A stretch of DNA of 64,000 bases from Pseudopelobacter sp964542535 (GCA_964542535.1 CAZIUE010000011.1:62001-126000), one strand, 5' to 3'; positions 51,292-60,233 are shown, counted from the first letter of the stretch. Numbers and translations are program-made. Notes: generated by a model not told the origin, from the letters alone.

Positions 51292-52665
51292 CGGGCGCTT
51301 CGCCCGGATCGCCTCGGCCACCTTCTCCATGCGCATGCCGCGCGATCCCTTGACCAGCACCAGATCCCCCGGCTGTGCCAGGCTTTCGATGCTGGCTGCG
51401 ATTTCGGCCTGTTCCGGGCAGCAGATGATCCGGGAGGCATCCATGCCAGCCGACAGAGCCCCCTCGGCGGCATGGGCCATGAGCCGGCCGCGGAGGTAGA
51501 GCCGGTCGGCCACGGCGGCAGCCTTCACCCCAAGGCTGCGATGCAGTTCGACCTCGTTGCCGCCCATCTCCAGCATATCCCCCAGGGCCACGAAGGCACG
51601 ACCCGTCCCCTTGAGTTCCGCCAGGGTGGTCAAGGCCGCCTCCATGGAGGCGGGATTAGCGTTGTAGCTGTCATCGATCAACACCAGGCCGTCCTTCAGG
51701 CGCTCCAGCTGGAAGCGCTTGTCGTAGGGGCGGAACCGCTCCAGGCCGCAGCGGATCAGATCGGCGGAAAGTCCCAGGCAATGGGCCGCCGCGGCCGCGG
51801 CCAGGGCATTGTAGACGGCATGTCGACCGTAGGAACGCAGGTCCACCGGAATCGGTTTCCCCTCCAGGTACAGCAGGAAGCTCTGGCCATCGATGCCCCG
51901 GGAACGAATATCCGCGGCACGCACGTCGGACTCCCCCAGGCCGAAGGAGATCCGCCGCACCCCAGGAGGCGACGGCTGGGCGACGATCAGGGCATCATCA
52001 GCGTTGACGATGGCGCTGCCTCCGGCGGGAAGCCGCAGCAGCAGTTCGCCCTTGGCCCGGGCTACCCCCTCCAGGCTGCCCATGCTCTCCAGATGGGCGG
52101 GGCAGGCGTTGAGCACGATACCGATGCCGGGAGCGGCGATCTCCGCCAGGCGGTCTATCTCGCCCGGCTCGCTCATGCCCATCTCCAGCACGGCCCAAGT
52201 ATGAGAGCCGTCCAGACGGAAGAGCACCTGCGGCAGGCCGATCAGGTTGTTCAGGTTACCGGCCGTCTTCAGTCCCGGTCCGGTCTGTTCCAGGATAGAG
52301 GCCAGCATCTCCTTGGTGGTGGTCTTGCCGTTGCTGCCGGTGACAGCCACCAGCGGCAGGGTGAAGCGCCTGCGGTAAGCCGCGGCCAGGTCTCCCAGGG
52401 CATGCAGGGTATCTGCAACCCTGACCAGAGTCAGGCCGGTCGGTATCTCGCCTGCGTAGTTCCGCTCGACCAGGGCCGCGCCGACCCCGGCGGCGGTGAC
52501 CTGGGGGATGAAATCATGGCCGTCGAAGCGTTCCCCCTTCAGCGGCACGAACAGCTCTCCCGGTGCAACCGTGCGCGAATCGGTGGACACACCGCCGACC
52601 CTGGCCGAGGCATCACCCTGGACAACACCACCGGTGACGGCAGCTATCTCCCCAATGCTGAGCAT
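51289..52665 (-). CDS. murF: UDP-MurNAc-tripeptide-D-alanyl-D-alanine ligase MurF
   Basis: A 458-residue Mur ligase with P-loop GSNGKTTTKEM (about 109-119), the N-terminal GVSTDSRTVAPGELFVPLKG and the C-terminal DDSYNANPASMEAAL. It adds the D-Ala-D-Ala made by Ddl. Its ATG directly follows the murE stop codon (no gap), so coupling is likely. The final codons are part of a REP-like repeat. Confidence 0.97.
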   Translation of the reverse strand: MLSIGEIAAVTGGVVQGDASARVGGVSTDSRTVAPGELFVPLKGERFDGHDFIPQVTAAGVGAALVERNYAGEIPTGLTLVRVADTLHALGDLAAAYRRRFTLPLVAVTGSNGKTTTKEMLASILEQTGPGLKTAGNLNNLIGLPQVLFRLDGSHTWAVLEMGMSEPGEIDRLAEIAAPGIGIVLNACPAHLESMGSLEGVARAKGELLLRLPAGGSAIVNADDALIVAQPSPPGVRRISFGLGESDVRAADIRSRGIDGQSFLLYLEGKPIPVDLRSYGRHAVYNALAAAAAAHCLGLSADLIRCGLERFRPYDKRFQLERLKDGLVLIDDSYNANPASMEAALTTLAELKGTGRAFVALGDMLEMGGNEVELHRSLGVKAAAVADRLYLRGRLMAHAAEGALSAGMDASRIICCPEQAEIAASIESLAQPGDLVLVKGSRGMRMEKVAEAIRAKRP

Positions 52666-54195
52666 CTATCTTTCCCGTTCCGCCAGCGCCTGTCTGGCCT
52701 CTTCACGATCATCGAAGTGGTGCTTGGTCCTGCCGATGATCTGGTAATCTTCGTGTCCCTTGCCGGCCAGGAGCACGATGTCCCCCGGCTTTGCCAGGCG
52801 CACCGCCAGCCGGATGGCCTCGCGCCGGTTCTCCAGCATGACGAATCCCTTTCCGGCACCGGCACCGGTGTCGTTCGCCAGCTCCTCCGGGCGGTATTCG
52901 CGAATCCCCAGGGGGGTGATACCCGCGCGGATCTGTTCCAGAATGGCAAGGGGCTCTTCGGTCCGGGGGTTGTCCGAGGTGACGATGGCCAGGTCGCTCA
53001 TGCGAGCGGCGATCTCCCCCATGAGGGGGCGTTTTCCCGGATCCCGGTCCCCTCCGCAGCCGAAGACGGTGATGATACGCCCCAGGGCAACCTCCCCCAG
53101 GGTAGCCAGTACGTTCTCCAGGGCATCGCCGGTATGGGCGTAATCCACCAGCAGCGTGATCCCGCTGCGGTTCTCCACCCGTTCCATGCGTCCCGGCACA
53201 ACGGCATGATCCCGGATGCCGTCGCGGATCGCCTCCAAGGGCAGATTCAGGGCGACACCAGCGGATGCCGCGGCCAGGATGTTGGAGAGGTTGAAGCGCC
53301 CCAGCAGGCGCGACGACAGGTCGATGCTCCCCGCGGGGGTGACCAGCCTGGCGCGGATGCCGTCCACGGTTAGGGAAACCTGCTCGACCCGCACATCTCC
53401 CCGGCCAACGCCGTAGCCGAGCACCGGACAAGCCGAGCGGGACGCCACCGTCGCCCCCTGCTCATCGTCCAGATTCACGGCGGCGCGGCGTACCGGCTTT
53501 GCGGTGGTCGGCCTGAGCAGCTCGGTGAACAGACGCAGCTTGGCGTTCAGGTAGCTCTCCATGGTTCCATGGTAGTCCAGGTGATCCCGGGTCAGGTTGC
53601 TGAAGATGCCCAGGTCGAAATGACAGCCGTCCACCCGCCTCTGCTCCAGGGCGTGGGAAGAAACCTCCATCACGAACGCCCGCGCCCCGGCAGCGGCCAA
53701 CTGACGGAAGGCGGCCTGCAACTCGGTGGATTCGGGCGTGGTGTGGGAAGCGGTGATGACCTTGTCCTCAAAGCGGTAACTGATGGTACCCAGCACCGCC
53801 GCCGGAATGCCGGCGGCCTTGAGAATCGCCTCGATCAGGTAGGTGGTGGTGGTCTTGCCGTTGGTGCCGGTGATGCCGATCAGCGGCAGGCAGGCCGTGG
53901 GATTGCCATGGAACTCAGCCGCCATCAGGGCCATGGCTGCGCGACCGTCACTGACCCTGACCCAGGGAATGCCGGCCGGAGCACGGCTCTCGTCTTCCAG
54001 CACCACCGCGGCGGCGCCTGCCTGAACCGCCGCCGGAATGAAGCCGTGGCCGTCCGCGGCAGCCCCCCGCAGGGCAAAGAAGAGTGCGCCGGGGACGACG
54101 CCGCGCGAATCGCAGGTAAGCGACGCGATCTCCACATCACCGTCACCGTGGAGTTCGTGATTGTCAAGGACGGTCAGTAGCTGGACCAGTTTCAT
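52666..54195 (-). CDS. murE: UDP-MurNAc-tripeptide synthetase MurE (meso-DAP type)
   Basis: A 509-residue Mur ligase: LTCDSRGVVPGALFFALRG, P-loop GTNGKTTTTYL (about 110-120), and the DNPR motif in TSDNPRTEEPL (about 408). DNPR is the signature of enzymes that add meso-diaminopimelate rather than lysine, so the wall is of the Gram-negative A1-gamma kind. The start is 42 bp after ftsI. Confidence 0.97.
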   Translation of the reverse strand: MKLVQLLTVLDNHELHGDGDVEIASLTCDSRGVVPGALFFALRGAAADGHGFIPAAVQAGAAAVVLEDESRAPAGIPWVRVSDGRAAMALMAAEFHGNPTACLPLIGITGTNGKTTTTYLIEAILKAAGIPAAVLGTISYRFEDKVITASHTTPESTELQAAFRQLAAAGARAFVMEVSSHALEQRRVDGCHFDLGIFSNLTRDHLDYHGTMESYLNAKLRLFTELLRPTTAKPVRRAAVNLDDEQGATVASRSACPVLGYGVGRGDVRVEQVSLTVDGIRARLVTPAGSIDLSSRLLGRFNLSNILAAASAGVALNLPLEAIRDGIRDHAVVPGRMERVENRSGITLLVDYAHTGDALENVLATLGEVALGRIITVFGCGGDRDPGKRPLMGEIAARMSDLAIVTSDNPRTEEPLAILEQIRAGITPLGIREYRPEELANDTGAGAGKGFVMLENRREAIRLAVRLAKPGDIVLLAGKGHEDYQIIGRTKHHFDDREEARQALAERER

Positions 54196-54237
54196 AGTAT
54201 CTCCCGATGAGGGTGCGGTTCACGAGTCAGGGGCTGT

Positions 54238-56211
54238 TCATGCCGAGGGGACGAATTTGACCCATACCTCGTCCACGCTCCTGATGGCCTGTCCCGGCGG
54301 CGGGTTCTGCTCCGTGGCCCGGCCGCTGCCCATAAGCCTGATGTTGATGTTCCGCTGTTCCATTATCTGCAGAACCCGACGCATGCTCATGCCCCGGAAG
54401 TCGGGCATGATCTCGCCGTTGGCGGGCATCTCCAGGGCACTCCCCTCCGACATGTTGTCACGCTGTTCACCCTCCCGCGAAGCGGTCTGCGTCGTAGCGG
54501 GCTTCTTGAGGGTGCCCTTGTGGGGCAGGACCTTCAGATAGGCCAGACTGTTGAGGGCGATACCGCGAAACGCGGGCGCCGCCACCACGCCGCCGTAGGG
54601 ACTTGTCTTGGGTTCATCGATGACCACCAGGATGGTCAGCCGCGGGCGATCCGCCGGGATGAAGCCGATGAAGGAGGCGGTGCGTTTGGAGGCCGAATAG
54701 CGGCGGGTCACGGGGTCGGCTTTCTGGGCCGTGCCGGTCTTGCCGGCCACGCGGTACCCCTCCAGGGCGGCGTTGGTTCCGGTGCCCCCCGCGTCGGTCA
54801 CCGTCTCCATCATCCGGGTGACCTTCGCGGCGGTATCCGCCGAAATCACCCGCCGCACCATCTGGGGAGCGACCCGGTGCAGTTCGGTGCCGCTGTCATC
54901 CAGGACGCGCTCCACCACATAGGGCTTCATCAGCTTGCCGCCGTTGGCCACGGCTGAAAAGGCCGTTGCCAGCTGAATGGCGGAAGCGGATATGCCCTGG
55001 CCGAAGGAGATGGTGGCCAGGTCGATGCCGTACCAGCGCTGCCGGTTGCGCATGTTCCCCGGCGCCTCGCCGGGGAGATCGATGCCGGTGCGCTCGCCGA
55101 AACCGAAACTGCGCAGATAGCGGGAGAGCCGCTCACTGCCCAGCTTGAAGCCGATCTTGGCTGCTCCGATATTACTGGAATACTTGAGGATCTCCGACAC
55201 CGACAGGTTTCCGTAGCGGTGGGTGTCGTGAACGGTGTGGGTGGCGATGGTGTAGCTGCCGTTCTCGCAGTTCAGTGCATCACCGGGCCGCACGAGCCGT
55301 TCCTCCAGTGCTGCCGCTACCAGGAACACCTTGAACGTCGAGCCGGGCTCGAAACTGTCGGCAACGGCCCGGTTGCGCAGATCGGCCTGGGAATAGCGGT
55401 AGTAGGAGTTGGGGTTGAAGGTCGGATAGTTGGCCAGGGCCAGCACCCTGCCGGTGTCCGGCTCCAGTACCAGGGCAATGCCCCCCTTGGCGCCGCTGGC
55501 GGTTACTGCCTGAGCCAGCTCCTTTTCCGTGATGTACTGGATATTCTTGTCCAAGGTCAGCACGACATTCTTGCCGGGCGACGAACTCTTCACCAACTCG
55601 GCCCGGGGCGCCAGATCACGGCCCAGGGCATCCCGCTCCGTGACCAGGAAACCGGTATTGCCCAGAATAATGGAGTCGTACTTGAGCTCCACTCCGCCCA
55701 GGCCATTGGGATCGATACCGGTGAACCCGATCACGTGGGCGGCAATTTCCGAGTTGGGATAGAAGCGCTTCGTCTCCGGCGCGAAACCGATGCCGCGCAG
55801 TTTCAGGTTCCTGATCCTGGTGGCCCGCTCGGGCGGAATGCGGCGTTCCAGCCAGACGAAATTCTTGCTCCCCCTGATCTTCCTGACGATCTCCTGCTGG
55901 GTAACCTCCAGAAACGGGGCCAGGGCCGTGGCGGTAGCCTCCACGTCCTGGATATGACGAGCCTCCCCATAACAGGAATACATCTCCACGGATACGGCCA
56001 GGTTGTTGCCGTTGCAGTCCAGGATCGCCCCCCGCCCCGGCGTAAGCGGCACGGAGCGCTGGTGCTGGCGTTCGGCCCTTCTGACCATCTCCTCATGCTG
56101 CAGGATCTGGAGCTTGAAGGCCTTGGCGCTGACTGCTATGAAGAGCAGGCCGAAGCAGGCCCCGATGATGACGATGCGGGCCCTGGCCCACCTTTCCCGC
56201 TCGTCTCTCAT
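54238..56211 (-). CDS. ftsI: Septal transpeptidase FtsI (PBP3) with C-terminal PASTA domain
   Basis: A 657-residue class B penicillin-binding protein: one N-terminal membrane helix (about 11-30), a PBP dimer domain (about 55-210), and a transpeptidase domain with SxxK in EPGSTFKVFL (about 290), SxN in KYSSNIGAAKIG (about 345) and KTG in VAGKTGTAQK (about 491). The last 60 residues (MPDFRGMSMRRVLQIMEQ, then NPPPGQ) form one PASTA domain, absent from E. coli FtsI but known in other phyla. The start overlaps ftsL (ATGA). Confidence 0.95.
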   Translation of the reverse strand: MRDERERWARARIVIIGACFGLLFIAVSAKAFKLQILQHEEMVRRAERQHQRSVPLTPGRGAILDCNGNNLAVSVEMYSCYGEARHIQDVEATATALAPFLEVTQQEIVRKIRGSKNFVWLERRIPPERATRIRNLKLRGIGFAPETKRFYPNSEIAAHVIGFTGIDPNGLGGVELKYDSIILGNTGFLVTERDALGRDLAPRAELVKSSSPGKNVVLTLDKNIQYITEKELAQAVTASGAKGGIALVLEPDTGRVLALANYPTFNPNSYYRYSQADLRNRAVADSFEPGSTFKVFLVAAALEERLVRPGDALNCENGSYTIATHTVHDTHRYGNLSVSEILKYSSNIGAAKIGFKLGSERLSRYLRSFGFGERTGIDLPGEAPGNMRNRQRWYGIDLATISFGQGISASAIQLATAFSAVANGGKLMKPYVVERVLDDSGTELHRVAPQMVRRVISADTAAKVTRMMETVTDAGGTGTNAALEGYRVAGKTGTAQKADPVTRRYSASKRTASFIGFIPADRPRLTILVVIDEPKTSPYGGVVAAPAFRGIALNSLAYLKVLPHKGTLKKPATTQTASREGEQRDNMSEGSALEMPANGEIMPDFRGMSMRRVLQIMEQRNINIRLMGSGRATEQNPPPGQAIRSVDEVWVKFVPSA

Positions 56212-56549
56212 TTGACGATGATCACCTGCTGTTCGGTCGGCAGGGCCATGCCCAGCTCATCCGTGGCAATGGTTTCGATACGCGAGGGAGTACGCAGGGA
56301 GGCAACCTCCAGCTTGAGCCGTTTCTGTTCCTGTTCAGCCTCCTTGAGCTGGCGGTTCATGTCGGCCAACTCCAGGTTCAGATCCACCAGTTTGTAGCGC
56401 GACCAGACGTGAAAGACCGACACGACGGTCAACAGGACCATGCCGATCATGACGAACCTGAACATGTCAAGCCGCTGAAGCGACAGCCCCGCCGTGCCAA
56501 CCACGCGCGGAGCGGCGACCTTGCCGAAATCGGTTTTTGCCTGCGACAT
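56208..56549 (-). CDS. ftsL: Divisome protein FtsL
   Basis: A 113-residue bitopic protein: cytoplasmic N-terminus (1-28), one membrane helix (about 29-50, MFRFVMIGMVLLTVVSVFHV) and a periplasmic leucine-zipper coiled coil (about 54-88). Sequence is poorly conserved in this family; identity rests on size, topology and its place between rsmH and ftsI, overlapping ftsI by 4 nt. It should pair with FtsB and FtsQ. Confidence 0.85.
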   Translation of the reverse strand: MSQAKTDFGKVAAPRVVGTAGLSLQRLDMFRFVMIGMVLLTVVSVFHVWSRYKLVDLNLELADMNRQLKEAEQEQKRLKLEVASLRTPSRIETIATDELGMALPTEQQVIIVK

Positions 56550-56588
56550 CCCGTTCCTCCCTGCGGCAGTAATCCATTCCAGGTGTTT

Positions 56589-57530
56589 TTACAGCTTTTC
56601 CAGGGCACGCAGCTTGGCGCTGCGCGCGCGGGGATTGTTTCCGGTCTCTTCATCCGTGGCGGTCACCGGCCTGCCGGTCAGAATTCTGACCCGGGGCTGC
56701 CTGCCGCAGACACAGAGCGGTAGGTTGCGGGGACAGACGCAGCCGGCGGCGTACTCCCGGAAGATATGCTTGACGATGCGGTCCTCCAGGGAGTGGAAGG
56801 AGATCACCACCCCCCGGCCTCCCGGCCTGAGGCGATCGATGGCGTCCTTAAGCCCCTGTTGGAGACTCTCCAATTCGTGGTTGACGGCGATCCTCAGGGC
56901 CTGGAAGGTGCGGGTGGCGGGGTGCAGGCGGTCCTCCCATTTTGCCTTGGGGATTGCCCCTTTGATCACATCCACCAGACGCAGGGTGTTCTCGATGGGC
57001 GCTTCTCCGCGGGCCTTGACGATGAAGGAGGCGATCCGCCGCGCCCAGCGCTCCTCGCCGTACTCCCTGATGATCCGTTCCAGTTCGCGCTCCGGCAGGC
57101 CGTTCACCAGATCGGCCGCCGTTTCTCCACGGCTTCCATCCATGCGCATATCCAGGGCGCCTTCCTGCTGAAAGCTGAAGCCGCGCCGCGCCGTGTCCAA
57201 CTGGTGCGAGGAGACCCCCAGATCGAGGATAAAACCATCCAACTCCCCCAGGCCCAGGGAATCCAGGCCGCACCGAAGCTCCGCGAAGTCCCCGTGCAGC
57301 AGCCGGACACCGCTTCCGAAACGGGCCAGACGCTCCGCGGCCGCCTGAAGCGCCTCCTGGTCCCGGTCCATGCCGATCAGGACGCCGCCACCTGGGGTGC
57401 AGCGCTCAGCGATCAGGGCCGCGTGGCCGGCTCCGCCAAGGGTGCCGTCCAGGTACCTGCCACCGGGACAAGGAGCGAGAAAGCGGAGCACTTCCTCCGG
57501 CATGACCGAGAGATGCTGGAAACCGTTCAT
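56589..57530 (-). CDS. rsmH: 16S rRNA m4C1402 methyltransferase RsmH (MraW)
   Basis: A 313-residue SAM-dependent methyltransferase that makes N4-methylcytidine in the 16S decoding site. Motifs: HLSVMPEEVLRFL, YLDGTLGGAGHAALI (SAM binding), GFILDLGVSSHQLD, RRGFSFQQEGALDMRMD, and VISFHSLEDRIVKHIF. The C-terminal CVCPRNLPLCVCG holds four cysteines. The ATG directly follows the mraZ stop, with no clear ribosome site, which suggests coupling. Confidence 0.96.
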   Translation of the reverse strand: MNGFQHLSVMPEEVLRFLAPCPGGRYLDGTLGGAGHAALIAERCTPGGGVLIGMDRDQEALQAAAERLARFGSGVRLLHGDFAELRCGLDSLGLGELDGFILDLGVSSHQLDTARRGFSFQQEGALDMRMDGSRGETAADLVNGLPERELERIIREYGEERWARRIASFIVKARGEAPIENTLRLVDVIKGAIPKAKWEDRLHPATRTFQALRIAVNHELESLQQGLKDAIDRLRPGGRGVVISFHSLEDRIVKHIFREYAAGCVCPRNLPLCVCGRQPRVRILTGRPVTATDEETGNNPRARSAKLRALEKL

Positions 57531-58019
57531 CTAAAAGCCGATCGCCGTCAAATCCTCAGGAAGATTCTTCTCATCCTGGTCATTGACCCTTTCATAGGCA
57601 TCCCTGCTCCAAATATCGAAACGCCCCCCCATGCCCACGAACCACAACTCGCGTTCAAGGCCGGAATGGCTGCGCAACGAGGGAGGGATCAGGACCCTGC
57701 CCAGCTTGTCGGCGACGCACTCCACGGCCGGATTCAGAAACTGTCGTTTGATGCCGTCCAACTGCGTGGAGGTGTAGCCCCCCTCGTTGGCCAGCGCCTT
57801 GCGCTTGATATCGTTCCAGGCGGAGAGGGGAAAAACCGACAGGCCGCGGGCATACCGTTCACCACCCAGACTGATCGATCGGGCTTTGGTGATCACGAAA
57901 CGCTCGTCGGCACAGGCCTGGAACAGCGCCTCCCGGAACCTGGCCGGGATGCAGATCCGTCCCTTGCTGTCGATGGTACTGGGATGCTCTCCACCGAATA
58001 TGGCGTCTTGATCGGACAC
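57531..58019 (-). CDS. mraZ: Transcriptional regulator MraZ
   Basis: A 162-residue protein with two AbrB/SpoVT-like repeats, each with the DxxxR core: STIDSKGRICIPARFREAL and VADKLGRVLIPPSLR. MraZ is a ring-forming DNA-binding regulator of its own operon. The N-terminus expected at MFxG reads AIFGGEHPS without an ATG, so I chose the GTG at 58019, with GGTGGAAGA next to it; another in-frame GTG lies six codons upstream, inside the repeats. The last 15 residues are longer than in typical MraZ. Operator and promoter lie directly upstream. Confidence 0.9.
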   Translation of the reverse strand: MSDQDAIFGGEHPSTIDSKGRICIPARFREALFQACADERFVITKARSISLGGERYARGLSVFPLSAWNDIKRKALANEGGYTSTQLDGIKRQFLNPAVECVADKLGRVLIPPSLRSHSGLERELWFVGMGGRFDIWSRDAYERVNDQDEKNLPEDLTAIGF

Positions 58020-58021
58020 TC

Positions 58022-58047
58022 TTCCACCATTTTCCACTTTTTTCCAC
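58022..58047 (-). promoter_or_regulatory. Predicted MraZ operator: three direct repeats
   Basis: On the minus strand GTGGAA occurs three times with an exact 10-bp period (+ strand TTCCAC at 58022, 58032 and 58042). Known MraZ operators are three or so short G-rich direct repeats at 10-bp spacing, and this one lies between the promoter and mraZ. The last repeat is also next to the proposed GTG start and could cover its ribosome site. Confidence 0.8.
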
Positions 58048-58058
58048 AATGCAAAAAA

Positions 58059-58087
58059 AATATAACGGGGGCCAAGAAGTGTGTCAA
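58059..58087 (-). promoter_or_regulatory. Near-consensus sigma70 promoter of the dcw cluster
   Basis: On the minus strand a perfect TTGACA, a 17-bp spacer and TATATT (one mismatch to TATAAT). The predicted start of transcription is near 58052, so the MraZ repeats begin within about five bases of it. Confidence 0.85.
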
Positions 58088-58121
58088 GACAAAAACATGA
58101 TTTACCTAAGGAATTTCCCAC

Positions 58122-58151
58122 AAAAAAACCTTCCCCGCGCAGGGGAAGGTT
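58122..58151 (-). terminator. Intrinsic terminator before the dcw promoter
   Basis: On the minus strand a 10-bp stem AACCTTCCCC / GGGGAAGGTT with a 5-nt loop and a run of seven T, 25 bp past the stop of the gene ending at 58177. It insulates the dcw promoter from the upstream genes. Confidence 0.85.
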
Positions 58152-58176
58152 TGTGATTCCACGGTGCTTTGGAACC

Positions 58177-58521
58177 CTATTTTTTTCTTCGGTCCGCCAG
58201 CGACACAACCTTTGCGGCCCCCTCCCGCTGGCGCGACCCCTTGTGCGGCTCTTCCTGCTGTTGCTCTTCGCCAGGAGCCTCATCCACTACGGGAGGCACG
58301 ACCAGCTCCATGCGGATGGGAGTGCCGCCCATAGTGAAATCAGCCCCTTCCAGCTGGTATTCATCCAGAATCCAGGTGAACACCTGCAACGGAAAGGTGA
58401 GCACCAGCAGGCGCACCTGCCACCAGCCGGGTTTGACATCCGGGGTGATGGCATCGATGCGGGCATAGAATCCAGGCTTATGTTCGACGTGGACAAGAAC
58501 GATGTCGTTGGTTGTCGCCAT
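58177..58521 (-). CDS. Conserved small protein, unknown function
   Basis: A 114-residue protein from the ATG at 58521, which overlaps the TAA stop of the preceding gene (TAATG); the longer frame reads into that gene. The first 75 residues look like a compact beta-rich domain (IVLVHVEHKPGFYARIDAI, then GWWQVRLLVLTFPL); the rest is a charged, probably disordered tail (QQQEEPHKGSRQREG and a basic end). I do not know its function. Overlap with the cysteine-rich gene suggests they act together. Confidence 0.7.
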   Translation of the reverse strand: MATTNDIVLVHVEHKPGFYARIDAITPDVKPGWWQVRLLVLTFPLQVFTWILDEYQLEGADFTMGGTPIRMELVVPPVVDEAPGEEQQQEEPHKGSRQREGAAKVVSLADRRKK

Positions 58522-59048
58522 TACGCTATCCTCGTGGGCAGATTGTACGAACAGCTGAGTAGGAGCGGCCGACCAACCCTGCATGCCAGCAGCTTCTCCG
58601 CCATGGCAACGGCCTCCCTGAGCTCCCGTTCAGCAACGGAGAAACGCTGGCGACCGGTCGATCCCATGCGTTCCTCCACCAGCTCGCAGTTGAAAACCAG
58701 ACAGGTGAGGGACCTGAAGCGGGGCGGCATCAGACACCCCTCGGCCCCCCCATACGGACAAAGCGGCGCCATGCCGAAATCGGGAACCGGCGGGACCGTC
58801 CCGGTGCTGCGGTAGGCCATCAGGTCAAGCACGCTGACATGGTACTTGCCGTTCAGACAGCAGCGGCCACCACACTCCCGGCAGATAGGGGAGCTCCCCA
58901 CCGCGGCGGAGAGACTGAACAGCTCCTGCTTGAGGGCCATGATCCGCCCGAGCAGTCCGTCGAGGCGAGCCCTGGTTGCGTCGGGGAGCCGGTCATAGGC
59001 AGCATCCGCGCCCTCCTTCGCCAGGCTCCATATCTGGTGATCCTCCAC
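58521..59048 (-). CDS. Cysteine-rich protein, possible metal-cluster binder
   Basis: A 175-residue protein. After an N-terminal helical region, cysteines come in groups: CRECGGRCC (about residues 56-64), LCPYGGAEGC and LTCLVFNC (about 96-123). This pattern resembles the YkgJ/UPF0153 zinc or iron-sulphur proteins, but I cannot confirm membership. The start lies 33 bp downstream of the rnpB 3' end, and it overlaps the next gene by one base. Role unknown; it might be a redox or metal-dependent RNA-linked protein, which is only a guess from its neighbours. Confidence 0.7.
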   Translation of the reverse strand: MEDHQIWSLAKEGADAAYDRLPDATRARLDGLLGRIMALKQELFSLSAAVGSSPICRECGGRCCLNGKYHVSVLDLMAYRSTGTVPPVPDFGMAPLCPYGGAEGCLMPPRFRSLTCLVFNCELVEERMGSTGRQRFSVAERELREAVAMAEKLLACRVGRPLLLSCSYNLPTRIA

Positions 59049-59081
59049 GCAGCCTCTCCGTCACGCATGAATCAAAAAAAT

Positions 59082-59452
59082 GGCTGAAGCAGTCCATAAG
59101 CCGGGTTCTGTCCCCGGGTCGGGTTACCCCTTCCCGGGTGACGGCCATTCATCTGGGTCTGCCGTTACCGGCAGCCTCAAGCAACCAACCCGGAAGCATG
59201 GGCGGGCCACCCTTGACGCCTCCCTATTAGGTCTTGCTCCCGATGGGGTTTACCTGGCATCCGTCGTCACCGACGAACCCGGTGAGCTCTTACCTCACCC
59301 TTTCACCCTTACCTGCGCGAAGCAGGCGGACTTCTCTCTGTGGCACTTTCCCTGGGGTCACCCCCGCTGGACGTTATCCAGCATCGCGCCCTCTGGAGCC
59401 CGGACTTTCCTCCCCCGATCCCTCGGCGGCGGCCGCCTGTCCTGCTTCAGCC
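59082..59452 (-). ncRNA. rnpB: RNase P RNA (class A)
   Basis: About 371 nt on the minus strand. The ends pair as helix P1: GGCTGAAGCAG at the 5' end (59452-59442) with CTGCTTCAGCC at the 3' end (59092-59082). The universal core is present: GAGGAAAGTCCGGGCTCC near the 5' end and ACAGAACCCGGCTTA near the 3' end. P1 is followed by a run of seven T (59080-59074), giving termination. It processes tRNA 5' ends. It begins 24 bp after the zinc-ribbon gene; no clear promoter was seen, so it could be trimmed from a longer transcript. Confidence 0.96.
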
Positions 59453-59476
59453 AAACCTTACTTTTCTACCGGCCCG

Positions 59477-60190
59477 TTACCCCTGATTCAGTTTGAGGAT
59501 CAGCACCCGCTGGCAGTGGGGGCAGCTGATCAGCTCATCGGCCCGGTAGAGGGTATTGAACAGCTGGGGAGGAAGGTTCATGTTGCACCCCAGGCAGTAG
59601 CCGTCACGGGCAAAGGCTACTGCCTGGCCGCTGCGCTGTTCGCGAAGCCTGGCATAGCGCTTCAACAGGGAAGCAGGCAGCTCCTTGCTGATCTCTTCGC
59701 GGCGGAGCGAGTCAGCGTCGATATCCTTCTGCAGAGCGCTGACCTCGGACTGTTTCTCGTCGCGACGTTGGGCCGAATTCTGCTCCAGCTCTTCCAGCTG
59801 GGCGGCCTTGGCGGCGATCTCCGTGTTCAGTTCCTCCACCCTGGTCACCTTCTGCAGAATCTGCTCTTCCAGCTCGGCGGTCATTTTGCGGGCAGTGGCG
59901 ATCTCGCGCCCCACGGCCTGGAACTCCTTGTTGGTCTTGATTTCCTTCATGTTGGTTTCGGATCGCTGGATATTGTCCTGCTCCGCCGCAAGGCCGGTCT
60001 CCAGTTCCTGCTTTTCCTCCGTCAACTGGGCAACCTGGGTGTTCAGCTCGGCCAGTTCCTGACGGGCGATGTCAAGCCCCTGTTCGATGACGTTCAATTC
60101 GTCGTGCAAACCACTCTGGGTCTTTTTCAGCACATCGATCTGAGTGTCGATCTTTTGCAGTTGCTCCAACATCTCAAGTCTCTTTTTCAA
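59477..60190 (-). CDS. Coiled-coil protein with C-terminal C4 zinc ribbon
   Basis: A 237-residue protein. Residues about 1-165 are a long antiparallel coiled coil rich in E, Q and L; residues about 195-232 are a zinc ribbon with two CxxC pairs (GYCLGC and ISCPHC). This is the layout of the family once called DUF164 (COG1579), proposed to bind nucleic acid; function is not settled. It follows the Nif3-family gene by 43 bp, a pairing seen in many bacteria. Confidence 0.9.
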   Translation of the reverse strand: MKKRLEMLEQLQKIDTQIDVLKKTQSGLHDELNVIEQGLDIARQELAELNTQVAQLTEEKQELETGLAAEQDNIQRSETNMKEIKTNKEFQAVGREIATARKMTAELEEQILQKVTRVEELNTEIAAKAAQLEELEQNSAQRRDEKQSEVSALQKDIDADSLRREEISKELPASLLKRYARLREQRSGQAVAFARDGYCLGCNMNLPPQLFNTLYRADELISCPHCQRVLILKLNQG

Positions 60191-60233
60191 AACAGCGTCC
60201 TCCCGATACTCTTTATTTGTGTCGCACGTCCGG

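Noticed and set aside
59080..59496. Plus-strand ORF starting MAEAVHKPGSVPG
   Set aside because: It is the complement of RNase P RNA, a well-known false ORF.
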